7,375 bases of DNA from Acidimicrobiaceae bacterium. Lineage in GTDB: Bacteria; Actinomycetota; Acidimicrobiia; Acidimicrobiales; Bog-793. Made by a program: the position numbers and the translations under genes. Positions 1 to 7,177 of this stretch are shown in pieces. Position 1 is the first letter of the stretch. Each line of letters starts with the position of its first letter. The notes below the pieces were generated by a model. It made no database searches. It was not told the origin of the DNA and saw only the letters and a program-made list of their open reading frames with translations. Location: positions 1,533 to 8,907 of the forward strand of contig PMZN01000066.1 in the NCBI GenBank assembly GCA_003170375.1, in the 5' to 3' direction.

Positions 1-1034
1 TGCCGACGACCGATCCGCAAGAGCTCGCGGCGTGGTTCGTATCGGCTGCTCCCCGGCGCGACCTTGTTCGCTACCTGGAGGGCTTCGCCCATACCGTCGG
101 CGTGATGCAGACCCCCGAAGCGCTCGAGCGAGTCGCCGAAGAGTGCGTCGAGGACCTGGTCGAGGATGGTGTCGTCTACGCCGAGGTGCGTTTTGCCCCC
201 GAGCTGCACACCGAGCGCGGCCTGACGCTCGAGAAAGTGCTCGAGTCGGTGCTCGCGGGCTTCGACAAGGCGATGGGGCGCGCCGAGATGGCGGGACGAC
301 CGATCGTCGTCCGAGCGTTGCTGTCGGCAATGCGCACCGCGGCGCGTTCGCGCGAGATCGCCGAGCTTGCAGTGCGTTACCGCGACGTCGGGGTCGCCGG
401 CTTCGACGTCGCAGGTCCTGAGGCGGGTTATCCGCCGACGGACCACCTCGACGCGTTCCATCTCGTGCAACGCGAGAACTTCCACGCCACACTGCACGCC
501 GGCGAGGCGTTCGGCCTCCCCTCGATCTGGCAGGCGATCCAGTGGTGCAACGCCGAGCGGCTCGGCCACGGGGTTCGCATCGTCGACGACATCGTCGTGG
601 ACGACGACGGTGGAGTCTCGCTCGGCCGGCTTGCGGCCTACGTGAGGGACCGGCGCATACCGCTAGAGATGTGCCCCACTTCGAACGTGCACACGGGGGC
701 GGTGCCTTCGCTTGCCGAGCACCCGATCGGGCTGCTGCGCCGCCTGAGGTTCAGGGTCACGGTGAACACCGACAACCGCCTGATGAGCGGGATCAGCCTC
801 TCCTCGGAGCTGGCGGGGCTGGTGGAGACCTTCGACTGGTCGTGGAGGGACATCAACTGGCTCACGATCAACGCGATGAAGAGCGCTTTCTGCCCCTTCG
901 ACGACCGCCTGGCGCTCATCGACGGCCGGATCAAGCCGGGTTTCGCCGCTTTGGCCCCAGATGCCGGCACATGGCCCTCGCAGGATCGGTCCGAAGCTCA
1001 AGCCTCGCTCGCCGACGAGCCTCTCATCGACTGA
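1..1034 (+). CDS. add: Adenosine deaminase, 5'-truncated by window edge
   Basis: This enzyme deaminates adenosine and 2'-deoxyadenosine to (deoxy)inosine in the cytosol, as part of purine salvage and breakdown. The reading frame is open from base 3, and the upstream residues ([21 protein letters not shown]) fit the family, so the ATG at 102 is internal and the true start lies left of the window. Some 35-45 residues are probably missing, including the first zinc-binding HxH motif. Visible active-site motifs are HAGEAFG (His codon at 495, catalytic Glu just after), EMCPTSN (from 666), LGHGVRI (His at 567) and the actinobacterial NTDNRLMSG (metal-binding Asp at 771). The family core ends near KPGFAAL. 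The last 25 or so residues are a non-conserved tail whose final 37 bases overlap the convergent mutase gene. It feeds inosine to the phosphorylase of the opposite-strand operon. An adenine-specific or AMP-deaminase-like variant is less likely. Confidence 0.95.
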   Translation, partial: PTTDPQELAAWFVSAAPRRDLVRYLEGFAHTVGVMQTPEALERVAEECVEDLVEDGVVYAEVRFAPELHTERGLTLEKVLESVLAGFDKAMGRAEMAGRPIVVRALLSAMRTAARSREIAELAVRYRDVGVAGFDVAGPEAGYPPTDHLDAFHLVQRENFHATLHAGEAFGLPSIWQAIQWCNAERLGHGVRIVDDIVVDDDGGVSLGRLAAYVRDRRIPLEMCPTSNVHTGAVPSLAEHPIGLLRRLRFRVTVNTDNRLMSGISLSSELAGLVETFDWSWRDINWLTINAMKSAFCPFDDRLALIDGRIKPGFAALAPDAGTWPSQDRSEAQASLADEPLID

Positions 1035-2776
1035 CAGCGAGCCGCGACATCGTCTTGAAGCGAACCCAAAAGCAGGTCCGCCCGGTGCCGCTCCCCGGCG
1101 AGGCGCTCGAGCGACCTCGGCGCGGTGACGACCTCGAAGTAGACCTTCAGCTTCGGCTCGGTGCCGCTCGGTCGCAGCACCACGCGAGCGCCCTTCGCGA
1201 GCCGGAGCACGAGGGCGTTGGTGGCGGGGAGCTCCCCGGCCCCATCTGAGAGGTCCACGAGCTCGGTCACTGCCAAGCCGGCGAGCGTCGAGGGCGGGTG
1301 CGTGCGCCAGCGACCGACGATCTCGGCCATCTCGCCTTGAGCCGTCGGGCCCTCGAGCCGCAGCGACCACTGCGCGGTCGCGTGCACACCGAAACGGGAC
1401 GCGAGGCTGTCCAGCCGGTCGGTCACCGACGCCCCCTTAGCCTTGGCGCCGGCCGCTATCTCGGCGACGACCAGTGCTGCCGACAACCCGTCCTTGTCGG
1501 AGACGGCGTCGCCCACCTGGTAGCCGAGCGCCTCCTCGTAGCCGAAGACGAAACGGAGCCCCGGACGCCGAAGTGCTGCTCGCGCGATCCACTTGAAGCC
1601 GGTGAGCGTCTCGACACAGGCGACGCCGGCCGCTTGGGCCATCGCCGACAGCATCGTCGAGGAGACGATCGTCGTCGCCACCAGCCGGTCGTCACCACTG
1701 GTCGCGGAGAGCACGTGATCGGCGAGGAGCACACCGAGCTCGTCACCTTTCAGCATTCTCCACTCCCCGCTCAACCGGTCCGGCACGGCGATGGCCAGGC
1801 GATCGGCGTCGGGATCGTTCGCCAGGACGAGGTCGGCGCCGAGCCGGATGGCATCGGCCAGCGCAAGGTCGAGCGCTCCGGGTTCCTCCGGGTTGGGGAA
1901 CGCCACCGTCGGGAAGTCCGGGTCGGGCGCACCTTGAGCGGCAACGACCGACACCGGCCCGAAACCGGCCTGTTCCAAGAGTTCCGGAAGGACCTCCCCG
2001 CCGACGCCGTGCAACGGCGTGTACACGATCCGGAGCCGCCGCGGGCCCGCCGGATCGAGGAGACCGAACGCCGCGCGCCGGTAGGCGCCGAGAAGCTCGG
2101 CCTCGTCGATGGGCTCGCAACGCTCGGCCGCGGCGGTGTCCAGCGCAGTCGTCGAGCTCGCCAGCGAGCTCGACGGCGAGGCAATCGCACTTGCCATGGC
2201 CGCGCTCGCGGCCTCGGCGATGAAGGCGTCGTCCGGCGGTATCACCTGGGCGCCGTCTGCCATGTAGACCTTGTACCCGTTGTCGGCCGCGGGGTTGTGG
2301 CTTGCGGTGACCATCACGCCCGCCGCCGCACCGAGGTGCTTGACGGCAAACGCCGTGAGGGGGGTCGGCAACGGATGGGGAAAGACCCGTACACGTACAC
2401 CAGCTCCCCCAGCGACTGCGACGACGTCGCGGGCGAACTCGTCTGACCCGTGGCGGGCGTCGCGCCCCACGACGATCCCACGCCGCGCGGCCTCGGCCCC
2501 CTGTCCGAGCACCCACTGCGCCACGCCGGCTGTCGTGGCACGAACGACCAGCCGGTTCATCCTGGCCGGGCCGGCACCGAGCGCGCCGCGAAGCCCGGCA
2601 GTCCCGAAGGCGAGCGGGCTCTCGAACCGGGCGCGCACCCCGGCGCCGTCGGCGGCATCTAGGAGGGCGGCGAGCTCGGCCCGCGTGGAGGGGTCTGGAT
2701 CTGCCGCCATCCACGCCTCCGCCTCGGCAGCCAACGCGGCGGAGAGCGGCTCGGTCTCCTCGTGCCCGGTCGTCAC
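998..2776 (-). CDS. pmmB: Phospho-sugar mutase, PGM2/PmmB type (probable phosphopentomutase)
   Basis: This is an alpha-D-phosphohexomutase superfamily enzyme of 592 residues, close to the usual length of the long PGM2/PgcA-type members. All four family motifs are present: the phosphoserine loop TASHNP (157-162, catalytic Ser159), the Mg-binding DPDADR (321-326), the sugar-binding GYEEALGY (412-419) and the phosphate-binding RPSGTEPK (535-542). Homologues are usually annotated phosphomannomutase or phosphoglucomutase, but human PGM2, which shares the GYEEA-GY loop, is a phosphopentomutase. Lying directly behind a purine nucleoside phosphorylase and in an operon with deoC, it most likely converts (deoxy)ribose-1-phosphate to the 5-phosphate; that substrate is inferred. 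The start is GTG, overlapping the phosphorylase stop by 4 bases (GTGA). A GGGAGTG lies 11 bases upstream, so translational coupling is likely. A Ser/Ala-rich linker (190-220) contains a DNA palindrome. The 3' end overlaps add by 37 bases. Confidence 0.92.
   Translation of the reverse strand: MTTGHEETEPLSAALAAEAEAWMAADPDPSTRAELAALLDAADGAGVRARFESPLAFGTAGLRGALGAGPARMNRLVVRATTAGVAQWVLGQGAEAARRGIVVGRDARHGSDEFARDVVAVAGGAGVRVRVFPHPLPTPLTAFAVKHLGAAAGVMVTASHNPAADNGYKVYMADGAQVIPPDDAFIAEAASAAMASAIASPSSSLASSTTALDTAAAERCEPIDEAELLGAYRRAAFGLLDPAGPRRLRIVYTPLHGVGGEVLPELLEQAGFGPVSVVAAQGAPDPDFPTVAFPNPEEPGALDLALADAIRLGADLVLANDPDADRLAIAVPDRLSGEWRMLKGDELGVLLADHVLSATSGDDRLVATTIVSSTMLSAMAQAAGVACVETLTGFKWIARAALRRPGLRFVFGYEEALGYQVGDAVSDKDGLSAALVVAEIAAGAKAKGASVTDRLDSLASRFGVHATAQWSLRLEGPTAQGEMAEIVGRWRTHPPSTLAGLAVTELVDLSDGAGELPATNALVLRLAKGARVVLRPSGTEPKLKVYFEVVTAPRSLERLAGERHRADLLLGSLQDDVAARCQSMRGSSASEA
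2150..2175. repeat. Near-perfect 26-bp palindrome inside the mutase gene
   Basis: Two 12-base arms, CGTCGAGCTCGC (2150-2161) and GCGAGCTCGACG (2164-2175), are perfect inverted repeats separated by only CA. They lie in codons 201-209 of the mutase, in a Ser/Ala-rich linker where sequence is poorly constrained. Each arm contains the palindrome CGAGCTCG. The arms are plain to see. Whether they do anything (mRNA hairpin, protein site, or a chance product of GC-rich codons) cannot be told from the sequence. Confidence 0.6.
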
Positions 2777-3609
2777 AGTGCCGACAGCACTCCCGACAGG
2801 AGCTCGACCAGGTAGGGCGCTGCTGCGGCACCAGCAGCCAGCACCTCCTCGTGGTCGAGCGGGGTTGGGCTCACCCCCGCCGCGAGGTTGGTGACGAGCG
2901 AGATACCCAACACCGACGCCCCCAGGTGGTGGGCGGCGATCGCCTCGAACGCCGTGGACATCCCGACCAGGTCCGCACCCGCCCGCCGCAGCATCGCGAC
3001 CTCGGCAGGCGTTTCGTAATGGGGACCTCCCAAGGCCGCGTAGACGCCTTCTGTGAGCGTGGGGTCCACCTGTTTGGCCAGCGCACGCAGCCTTGCCGGG
3101 TAGAGATCCGTGAGATCGACGAAGCGTCCCCGGTAGCCCGCCGGAGGCGCCGGTCCGCCGAGCGGCGAGGCGCCCATCAAGTTGAGATGATCCCGGATCA
3201 GCACCGCCTGCCCGGGCCGCATGGCTGGATCGAGGCCGCCGGCCGCGTTGGTCAAGACGACGACCCGGGCACCGGCGATCACCGCAGTACGGACCGGATG
3301 GACGACCTCGGCCGGCGAACGGCCTTCGTAAAGGTGGGTGCGCCCGATGAGCAGGAGGACCCGGTGGTCACCGACCCTGAGCGAACGCAGCTGGCCATGA
3401 TGGCCGGCAACCGTCGGCGCCGCGAATCCCGGAAGATCTGCGGTCGCCCGCTCGGCTTCTGCGGTCCCGAGCCCGTCGGCGACGCCCTGCCAGCCCGAGC
3501 CGAGGACGATCGCCACGTCGTGGGGTGGAGCGCCCGCCCAGCGCGTCACCTCTGCGGCAGATTCGGCCGCGAGCTCGTACGGGTTCGATGTGGCACTTGC
3601 GACCGTCAT
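2773..3609 (-). CDS. punA: Purine nucleoside phosphorylase, trimeric type
   Basis: This enzyme splits purine (deoxy)nucleosides with phosphate into free base and (deoxy)ribose-1-phosphate. It is 278 residues long, normal for the trimeric PNP family (called punA or deoD in mycobacteria). Visible motifs are the phosphate loop LGSGW (36-40), GRTHLYEG (89-96), LTNAAGGL (119-126), GPHYETPAE (195-203, with the base-binding Glu), VGMST (215-219) and TNLAAG (240-245, with the base-binding Asn). The Glu/Asn pair suggests preference for inosine and guanosine over adenosine, which fits an adenosine deaminase acting first. The frame is open upstream to 3771, but that extension overlaps the preceding gene and does not resemble the family. 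The ATG at 3609 gives MTVASATSNPYELA and a normal N-terminus. No clear Shine-Dalgarno sequence precedes it. The stop overlaps the start of the mutase gene. M. tuberculosis also has neighbouring PNP and pmmB genes. Confidence 0.94.
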   Translation of the reverse strand: MTVASATSNPYELAAESAAEVTRWAGAPPHDVAIVLGSGWQGVADGLGTAEAERATADLPGFAAPTVAGHHGQLRSLRVGDHRVLLLIGRTHLYEGRSPAEVVHPVRTAVIAGARVVVLTNAAGGLDPAMRPGQAVLIRDHLNLMGASPLGGPAPPAGYRGRFVDLTDLYPARLRALAKQVDPTLTEGVYAALGGPHYETPAEVAMLRRAGADLVGMSTAFEAIAAHHLGASVLGISLVTNLAAGVSPTPLDHEEVLAAGAAAAPYLVELLSGVLSAL

Positions 3610-3634
3610 GGAGCCAAAGGCTAGCGAGATGCGT

Positions 3635-3653
3635 GCCGGAGAGGCCTTCCGGC
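3635..3653 (-). promoter_or_regulatory. Small hairpin in the 52-base gap before the phosphorylase gene
   Basis: GCCGGA (3635-3640) and TCCGGC (3648-3653) form a 6-bp stem with a 7-base loop in the only open gap of the operon (3610-3661). No T-run follows in the direction of transcription, so it is not a classical terminator. It could affect mRNA stability or translation of the phosphorylase, which lacks an evident ribosome-binding site. Function is inferred only. Confidence 0.3.
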
Positions 3654-3661
3654 CACACGGC

Positions 3662-4531
3662 TCACAGGCCGATGGGGTGCCAAACGGTCTTGGTCTCGAG
3701 GAACGCCAACATGCGACGCGGCGTTGGCGCCTCAGTCCAGTCGCTCTCAGCAGCGCCGGGGCGAAGCACACGCTTCACGTTGGTCACCGCGGCCCGCTCG
3801 AGCTCGACCAAGAGGGAGGCGGGGGCGCCCGCCAGATCGAGCGCGTCGACATCGCGGTGGGCGGCGAGCACGGGCGCAAGCTCGGCGACCCGGCCCGTGA
3901 TCAGGTTCACGACGCCGCCGGGAAGGTCAGACGTGGCGAGCACCTCGGCAAGGGTGACGGCCGGCAGAGGTCGCGTCTCGCTCGCGATCACCACCGCGGT
4001 GTTCCCGGTCAAGAGCACCGGCGCCAGCACGCTCACCAGTCCGAGGAGCGACGAGGCCTGCGGCGCGACCACGCCCACGACGCCAGTGGGCTCGGGCACG
4101 CTGAAGTTGAAGAACGGGCCCGCGACCGGGTTGGAGGACCCGGCGACTTGGGCCACCTTGTCCGACCAACCGGCGTACCAGACCCAGCGGTCGACCGCGG
4201 CGTCGACGCTCGCCGCCGCCTCCTCCTGGCTCGTCCCCTCACTCGAGGCGACCGCTTCGGCGAACTGGGAACGCCGGCTGTCGAGCATCTCTGCAACACG
4301 GTAGAGGACCTGTCCCCGGTTGTAGGCGGTCGCGCCGGCCCAGCGGGGCTGTGCCTTGCGTGCTGCCACGACAGCGTCGCGCACGTCCTTTCGTGAGCCT
4401 TGGGCGGCGTTCGCGAGGAAGGCGCCGTCCGAGTCCACCACGACATAGGAGCGGCCGGACTCCGAACGCGGGAACGCCCCTCCGATGTAGAGCTTGTAGG
4501 TCTTGCGCACCGCCAAGCGCTCGTCAGACAT
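3662..4531 (-). CDS. Short, catalytically dead ALDH-like protein (C-terminal half of a split ALDH16)
   Basis: This 289-residue protein is clearly related to aldehyde dehydrogenases but is far shorter than the usual 480-500 residues. Residues 1-235 align with little or no gap to residues 60-275 of its neighbour (WYAGWSDK, PVAGP, PTGVVGVVAPQ, GNTAVV, LPGGVVNLITG). The active site is gone: the oxyanion-hole Asn is Ala159, the NAD-binding Lys is Ile182, and the general-base Glu is Arg257. The domain bearing the catalytic Cys is absent. After this the protein jumps to a typical ALDH C-terminal tail, MLAFLETKTVWHPIG (274-288). The start ATG at 4531 overlaps the upstream stop by 8 bases, with GGGGG 9 bases before it; a longer frame up to 4966 is only a shadow of the upstream gene. 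Size, order and missing domain match the non-catalytic C-terminal domain of ALDH16, so a structural or regulatory subunit is more likely than an independent enzyme. The intact tail and clean stop argue against a decaying pseudogene. Confidence 0.85.
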   Translation of the reverse strand: MSDERLAVRKTYKLYIGGAFPRSESGRSYVVVDSDGAFLANAAQGSRKDVRDAVVAARKAQPRWAGATAYNRGQVLYRVAEMLDSRRSQFAEAVASSEGTSQEEAAASVDAAVDRWVWYAGWSDKVAQVAGSSNPVAGPFFNFSVPEPTGVVGVVAPQASSLLGLVSVLAPVLLTGNTAVVIASETRPLPAVTLAEVLATSDLPGGVVNLITGRVAELAPVLAAHRDVDALDLAGAPASLLVELERAAVTNVKRVLRPGAAESDWTEAPTPRRMLAFLETKTVWHPIGL

Positions 4532-6077
4532 CGAGGTATGCCCCCAGGCCTTGGCGGCCACCCTCCCTGCCGAAGCCCGACTCGCGATAGCCGCCGAAGG
4601 GACTGGTGGGATCGAAGCGATTGAAGCTGTTCGCCCACACGACCCCGGCCCGGAGCTGACCGGCCATCCACAAGATGCGGCTCCCCTTCTCGGTCCAGAC
4701 ACCGGCGGAAAGGCCGTAGACGGTGTTGTTGGCCTTTGCCACCGCCTCCTCCGGGGTGCGGAAGGTGAGGACCGAGAGCACCGGACCGAAGATCTCCTCC
4801 TGGGCGATCCGGTGTGCCTGGGACACGTTGGTGAACACCGTCGGCGCGAACCAGTAGCCCTTGTCCGGAAGAGTGCAGCTCGGAGACCAGCGAACGGCGC
4901 CCTCGGCCTCGCCGGCGGCGGCGAGCTCGCGGATCTTGTCGAGCTGGGCGGCGTTGTTGATGGCACCGAGGTCGGTGTTCTTGTCGAGCGGGTCGCCGAC
5001 GCGAAGAGTCGCCAGGCGACGCTTCAGCCGCTCGACGACGGTGTCCGCGATCGACTCCTGCACTAGCAGGCGCGAACCTGCGCAGCAGACCTCACCCTGG
5101 TTGAAGAAGATGCCGTTGACGATGCCCTCGATCGCCTCGTCGAGCGGGGCGTCCTCGAAGACGATGTTGGCCGCCTTGCCACCGAGCTCCAGTGTCAGGT
5201 GCTTGCCCGTGCCGGCGAGCGCGCGCTGGAGATCCTTGCCGACCTCGGTCGAGCCTGTGAATGCCACCTTGTCGATCCCCGGGTGGGCGACGAGAGCCGC
5301 TCCGGCGAGCGACCCGGCACCGGTGATGACATTGACGACGCCAGGCGGCAGGTCGGCCTGCTGGATGATCTCGGCGAGCAAAAGGGCGCTCAACGGTGTC
5401 GTCGACGCGGGCTTGAGCACGCAGGTGTTGCCGGCTGCGAGCGCCGGGGCAAGCTTCCATGCCGCCATCATCAACGGGAAGTTCCAGGGGATGACCTGGC
5501 CGGCCACCCCGATGGGGGCGGGATTAGGCCCGAAGCCCGCGTAGTCGAGCTTGTCCGCCCAGCCGGCGTAGTAGAAGAAGTGAGCTGCCGCCAGCGGGAC
5601 GTCGACGTCGCGCGACTCGCGGATCGGCTTGCCGTTGTCGAGGCTCTCCAGGACGGCGAGCTCGCGCGACCGCTCTTGCATGATGCGAGCGATCCGGAAG
5701 AGGTACTTCGCCCGCTCGGCACCCGACATCGGGCCCCAGACCGTCTTCTGGGCGCGCCCGGCCGCTTCCACAGCCCGATCGACATCTTCAAGGCCGGCAG
5801 CCGCGATCTCCGCGAGCACTTCTTCGGTGGCGGGATTCTCAGTCTTGTAGGCGTTGCCGTCCACCGGCTCTACAAAGGCACCGTCGATGAACAGCCCGTA
5901 GGAAGAGCGAAGGTGCACGATGGAGCGGGACTCAGGCGCCGGGGCGTACTCGAAGATCTGCTCGGGACGGTCGGCTGCGACGAGCCGGCCTGGCGGGTCG
6001 TCGATCCCACGGGGCTGATCTACGGGGCCGGCCCCGACTGCACCCTCGCTCTTGTGGGTTGGGTAGCTCTCGGTCAT
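4524..6077 (-). CDS. NAD(P)-dependent aldehyde dehydrogenase, catalytic (N-terminal half of a split ALDH16)
   Basis: This 517-residue enzyme oxidises an aldehyde to the acid. In this operon the likely substrate is acetaldehyde released by DeoC. The ALDH active site is complete: PWNF (Asn199), LKPAS (Lys222), FTGSTEVG (273-280), LELGGK (general base Glu297), NQGEVCCAG (nucleophile Cys331) and EEIFGPV (Glu428). Spacing of these residues follows the standard ALDH pattern. It is a hydrolytic ALDH; nothing indicates a CoA-acylating type. Two oddities are visible. About 55 extra residues precede the usual N-terminus (GLFIDGAFV at 61), starting polar and ending FEYAPAPESRS. The protein also stops at GLGAYLDV, just before the C-terminal strand (YxxxKTVW) that most ALDHs have and that the next gene supplies. 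The start ATG at 6077 overlaps the deoC stop (ATGA). GTGAGGAT lies about 11 bases upstream, and no other ATG or GTG start fits before the conserved region. Confidence 0.93.
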   Translation of the reverse strand: MTESYPTHKSEGAVGAGPVDQPRGIDDPPGRLVAADRPEQIFEYAPAPESRSIVHLRSSYGLFIDGAFVEPVDGNAYKTENPATEEVLAEIAAAGLEDVDRAVEAAGRAQKTVWGPMSGAERAKYLFRIARIMQERSRELAVLESLDNGKPIRESRDVDVPLAAAHFFYYAGWADKLDYAGFGPNPAPIGVAGQVIPWNFPLMMAAWKLAPALAAGNTCVLKPASTTPLSALLLAEIIQQADLPPGVVNVITGAGSLAGAALVAHPGIDKVAFTGSTEVGKDLQRALAGTGKHLTLELGGKAANIVFEDAPLDEAIEGIVNGIFFNQGEVCCAGSRLLVQESIADTVVERLKRRLATLRVGDPLDKNTDLGAINNAAQLDKIRELAAAGEAEGAVRWSPSCTLPDKGYWFAPTVFTNVSQAHRIAQEEIFGPVLSVLTFRTPEEAVAKANNTVYGLSAGVWTEKGSRILWMAGQLRAGVVWANSFNRFDPTSPFGGYRESGFGREGGRQGLGAYLDV

Positions 6078-7147
6078 TCGATGCTGAAATCCTCACTCCC
6101 CGCATAGGAGCCCCTCAGCTGCTTGGAGCGCTGTCTGAGCAGGTCGTTCAGGAGGCTCGACGCCCCGAAACGGAACAGGGACGGCTCCAGCCAGGCCTCG
6201 CCGACGGTCTCGTTCACGATGACGAGGTACCTGATGGCATCCTTCGCGCTGCGGATGCCACCGGCAACCTTCACACCGACGAGCGCCCCGGTGAGCTCGG
6301 CGAAGTCGCGCACGGCTTCCAGCATCACGAGCGCCACTGGAAGTGTCGCCGCCGGGCTGACCTTGCCGGTCGAGGTCTTGATGAAGTCGGCGCCACCCAG
6401 CATCGCGAGATAGCCGGCGCGCCGGACGTTGTCGTATGTGACGAGCTCGCCCGTCTCCAAGATGACCTTCAGGTGCGCCTCACCACAAGCCGACTTGACG
6501 GCCTGCACCTCCTCGAGAACCAGGCCGTAGCGGCCGCTCAGGAACGCCCCCCGGTCGATGACCATGTCGACCTCGTCGGCGCCGGCTTTGACGGCGTCGC
6601 GCACGTCGGCGAGCTTGACCTCGAGCGAGGCGCGCCCGGAGGGGAATGCCGTCGCCACCGAAGCCACCTTCACGCTGCTGCCCGCGAGCGCCCGCTTGGC
6701 GACGGGCACGAGGTCGGGATAGATGCACACGGCGGCGACCGACGGGACCGACGGGTCACCGGGGTCGGGTCGGCGCGCCTTGGCGCACAGGCTCATGACT
6801 TTTCCCGGAGTGTCGGCTCCCTCGAGGGTCGTGAGGTCCACCATGGCGACGGCCATCTCGAGGGCCCACAGCTTGGCGGAGGTCTTGATCGACCGGGTGG
6901 CCAGCGACGCCGCCCTGGCCTCGGCGCCGACTTGATCGACCCCGGGCAGGCCGTGAAGGAAACGGCGCAGGTCCGATTCCGAGCGATGCAGGTCGGCGAG
7001 CATCTCGCCAGCCGCCACCTTGCCCGCGCCAACGATGGAACTGCCCACGGCTTCGGTGCTAGGGAACGGCCGGGAGCCCTGCTCGAAAGCGAGACGGCCA
7101 GTCGCGCCCGAGCCGCTCTGCACGGTCGTCATGGCCTCGCTTTCCAT
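6074..7147 (-). CDS. deoC: Deoxyribose-phosphate aldolase, long (eukaryote/Streptomyces-like) form
   Basis: This class I aldolase cleaves 2-deoxyribose-5-phosphate to glyceraldehyde-3-phosphate and acetaldehyde in the cytosol. The catalytic set is present: EVDMVID (Asp194), the Schiff-base lysine in FIKTSTGK (Lys257) and the second active-site lysine in VKVAGGIR (Lys293). The residue after Lys293 is Val, where this motif is usually KPAGG. At 357 residues it is much longer than the 220-260 of short bacterial enzymes. The region RRFLHGLPGVDQVGAEARAA (61-80) and MVDLTTLEGADTPGKV match the long form seen in Streptomyces and, more distantly, human DERA. The first 45 or so residues look unconserved. 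The ATG at 7147 is preferred because GAGAGGTG lies 5 bases upstream; an ATG at 7132 is the alternative. As first gene of the operon it is 102 bases from the preceding gene, and its stop overlaps the ALDH start. Confidence 0.96.
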   Translation of the reverse strand: MESEAMTTVQSGSGATGRLAFEQGSRPFPSTEAVGSSIVGAGKVAAGEMLADLHRSESDLRRFLHGLPGVDQVGAEARAASLATRSIKTSAKLWALEMAVAMVDLTTLEGADTPGKVMSLCAKARRPDPGDPSVPSVAAVCIYPDLVPVAKRALAGSSVKVASVATAFPSGRASLEVKLADVRDAVKAGADEVDMVIDRGAFLSGRYGLVLEEVQAVKSACGEAHLKVILETGELVTYDNVRRAGYLAMLGGADFIKTSTGKVSPAATLPVALVMLEAVRDFAELTGALVGVKVAGGIRSAKDAIRYLVIVNETVGEAWLEPSLFRFGASSLLNDLLRQRSKQLRGSYAGSEDFSIE

Positions 7148-7152
7148 TCGCC

Positions 7153-7160
7153 CACCTCTC
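7153..7160 (-). promoter_or_regulatory. Ribosome-binding site of deoC
   Basis: GAGAGGTG on the - strand lies 5 bases before the ATG at 7147. It is the strongest Shine-Dalgarno match in the operon and supports 7147 over the internal ATG at 7132. Confidence 0.65.
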
Positions 7161-7177
7161 GGGTCGGTGCGGTTTCG

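Noticed and set aside
1298..2446. Long + strand open frame (382 codons) opposite the mutase gene
   Set aside because: It lies wholly antisense to a gene with all family motifs. Its translation is Arg/Gly/His-rich with no recognisable domain, as expected from high-GC third positions.
3610..3771. Phosphorylase starting at 3771 (332 residues)
   Set aside because: The extra 54 residues overlap the end of the preceding gene, are Arg/Cys/Pro-rich and do not resemble PNP. The start at 3609 gives the normal length.
3662..4531. The short ALDH-like gene as a frameshifted or decaying pseudogene
   Set aside because: The missing catalytic domain is not found in any frame of the following 52 bases. The C-terminal tail and stop are intact, reading is uninterrupted, and the loss is internal and clean.
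4524..4531. Programmed frameshift joining the two ALDH genes into one protein
   Set aside because: The overlap ATGTCTGA has no slippery heptamer or downstream structure that I can see, and the second gene has its own ATG with GGGGG at a workable distance. Separate translation is simpler.
4532..4966. Short ALDH-like protein starting at 4966 (434 residues)
   Set aside because: The added part is an out-of-frame reading of the catalytic ALDH gene with Arg/Pro/Ser-rich sequence. ALDH similarity begins just after the ATG at 4531.
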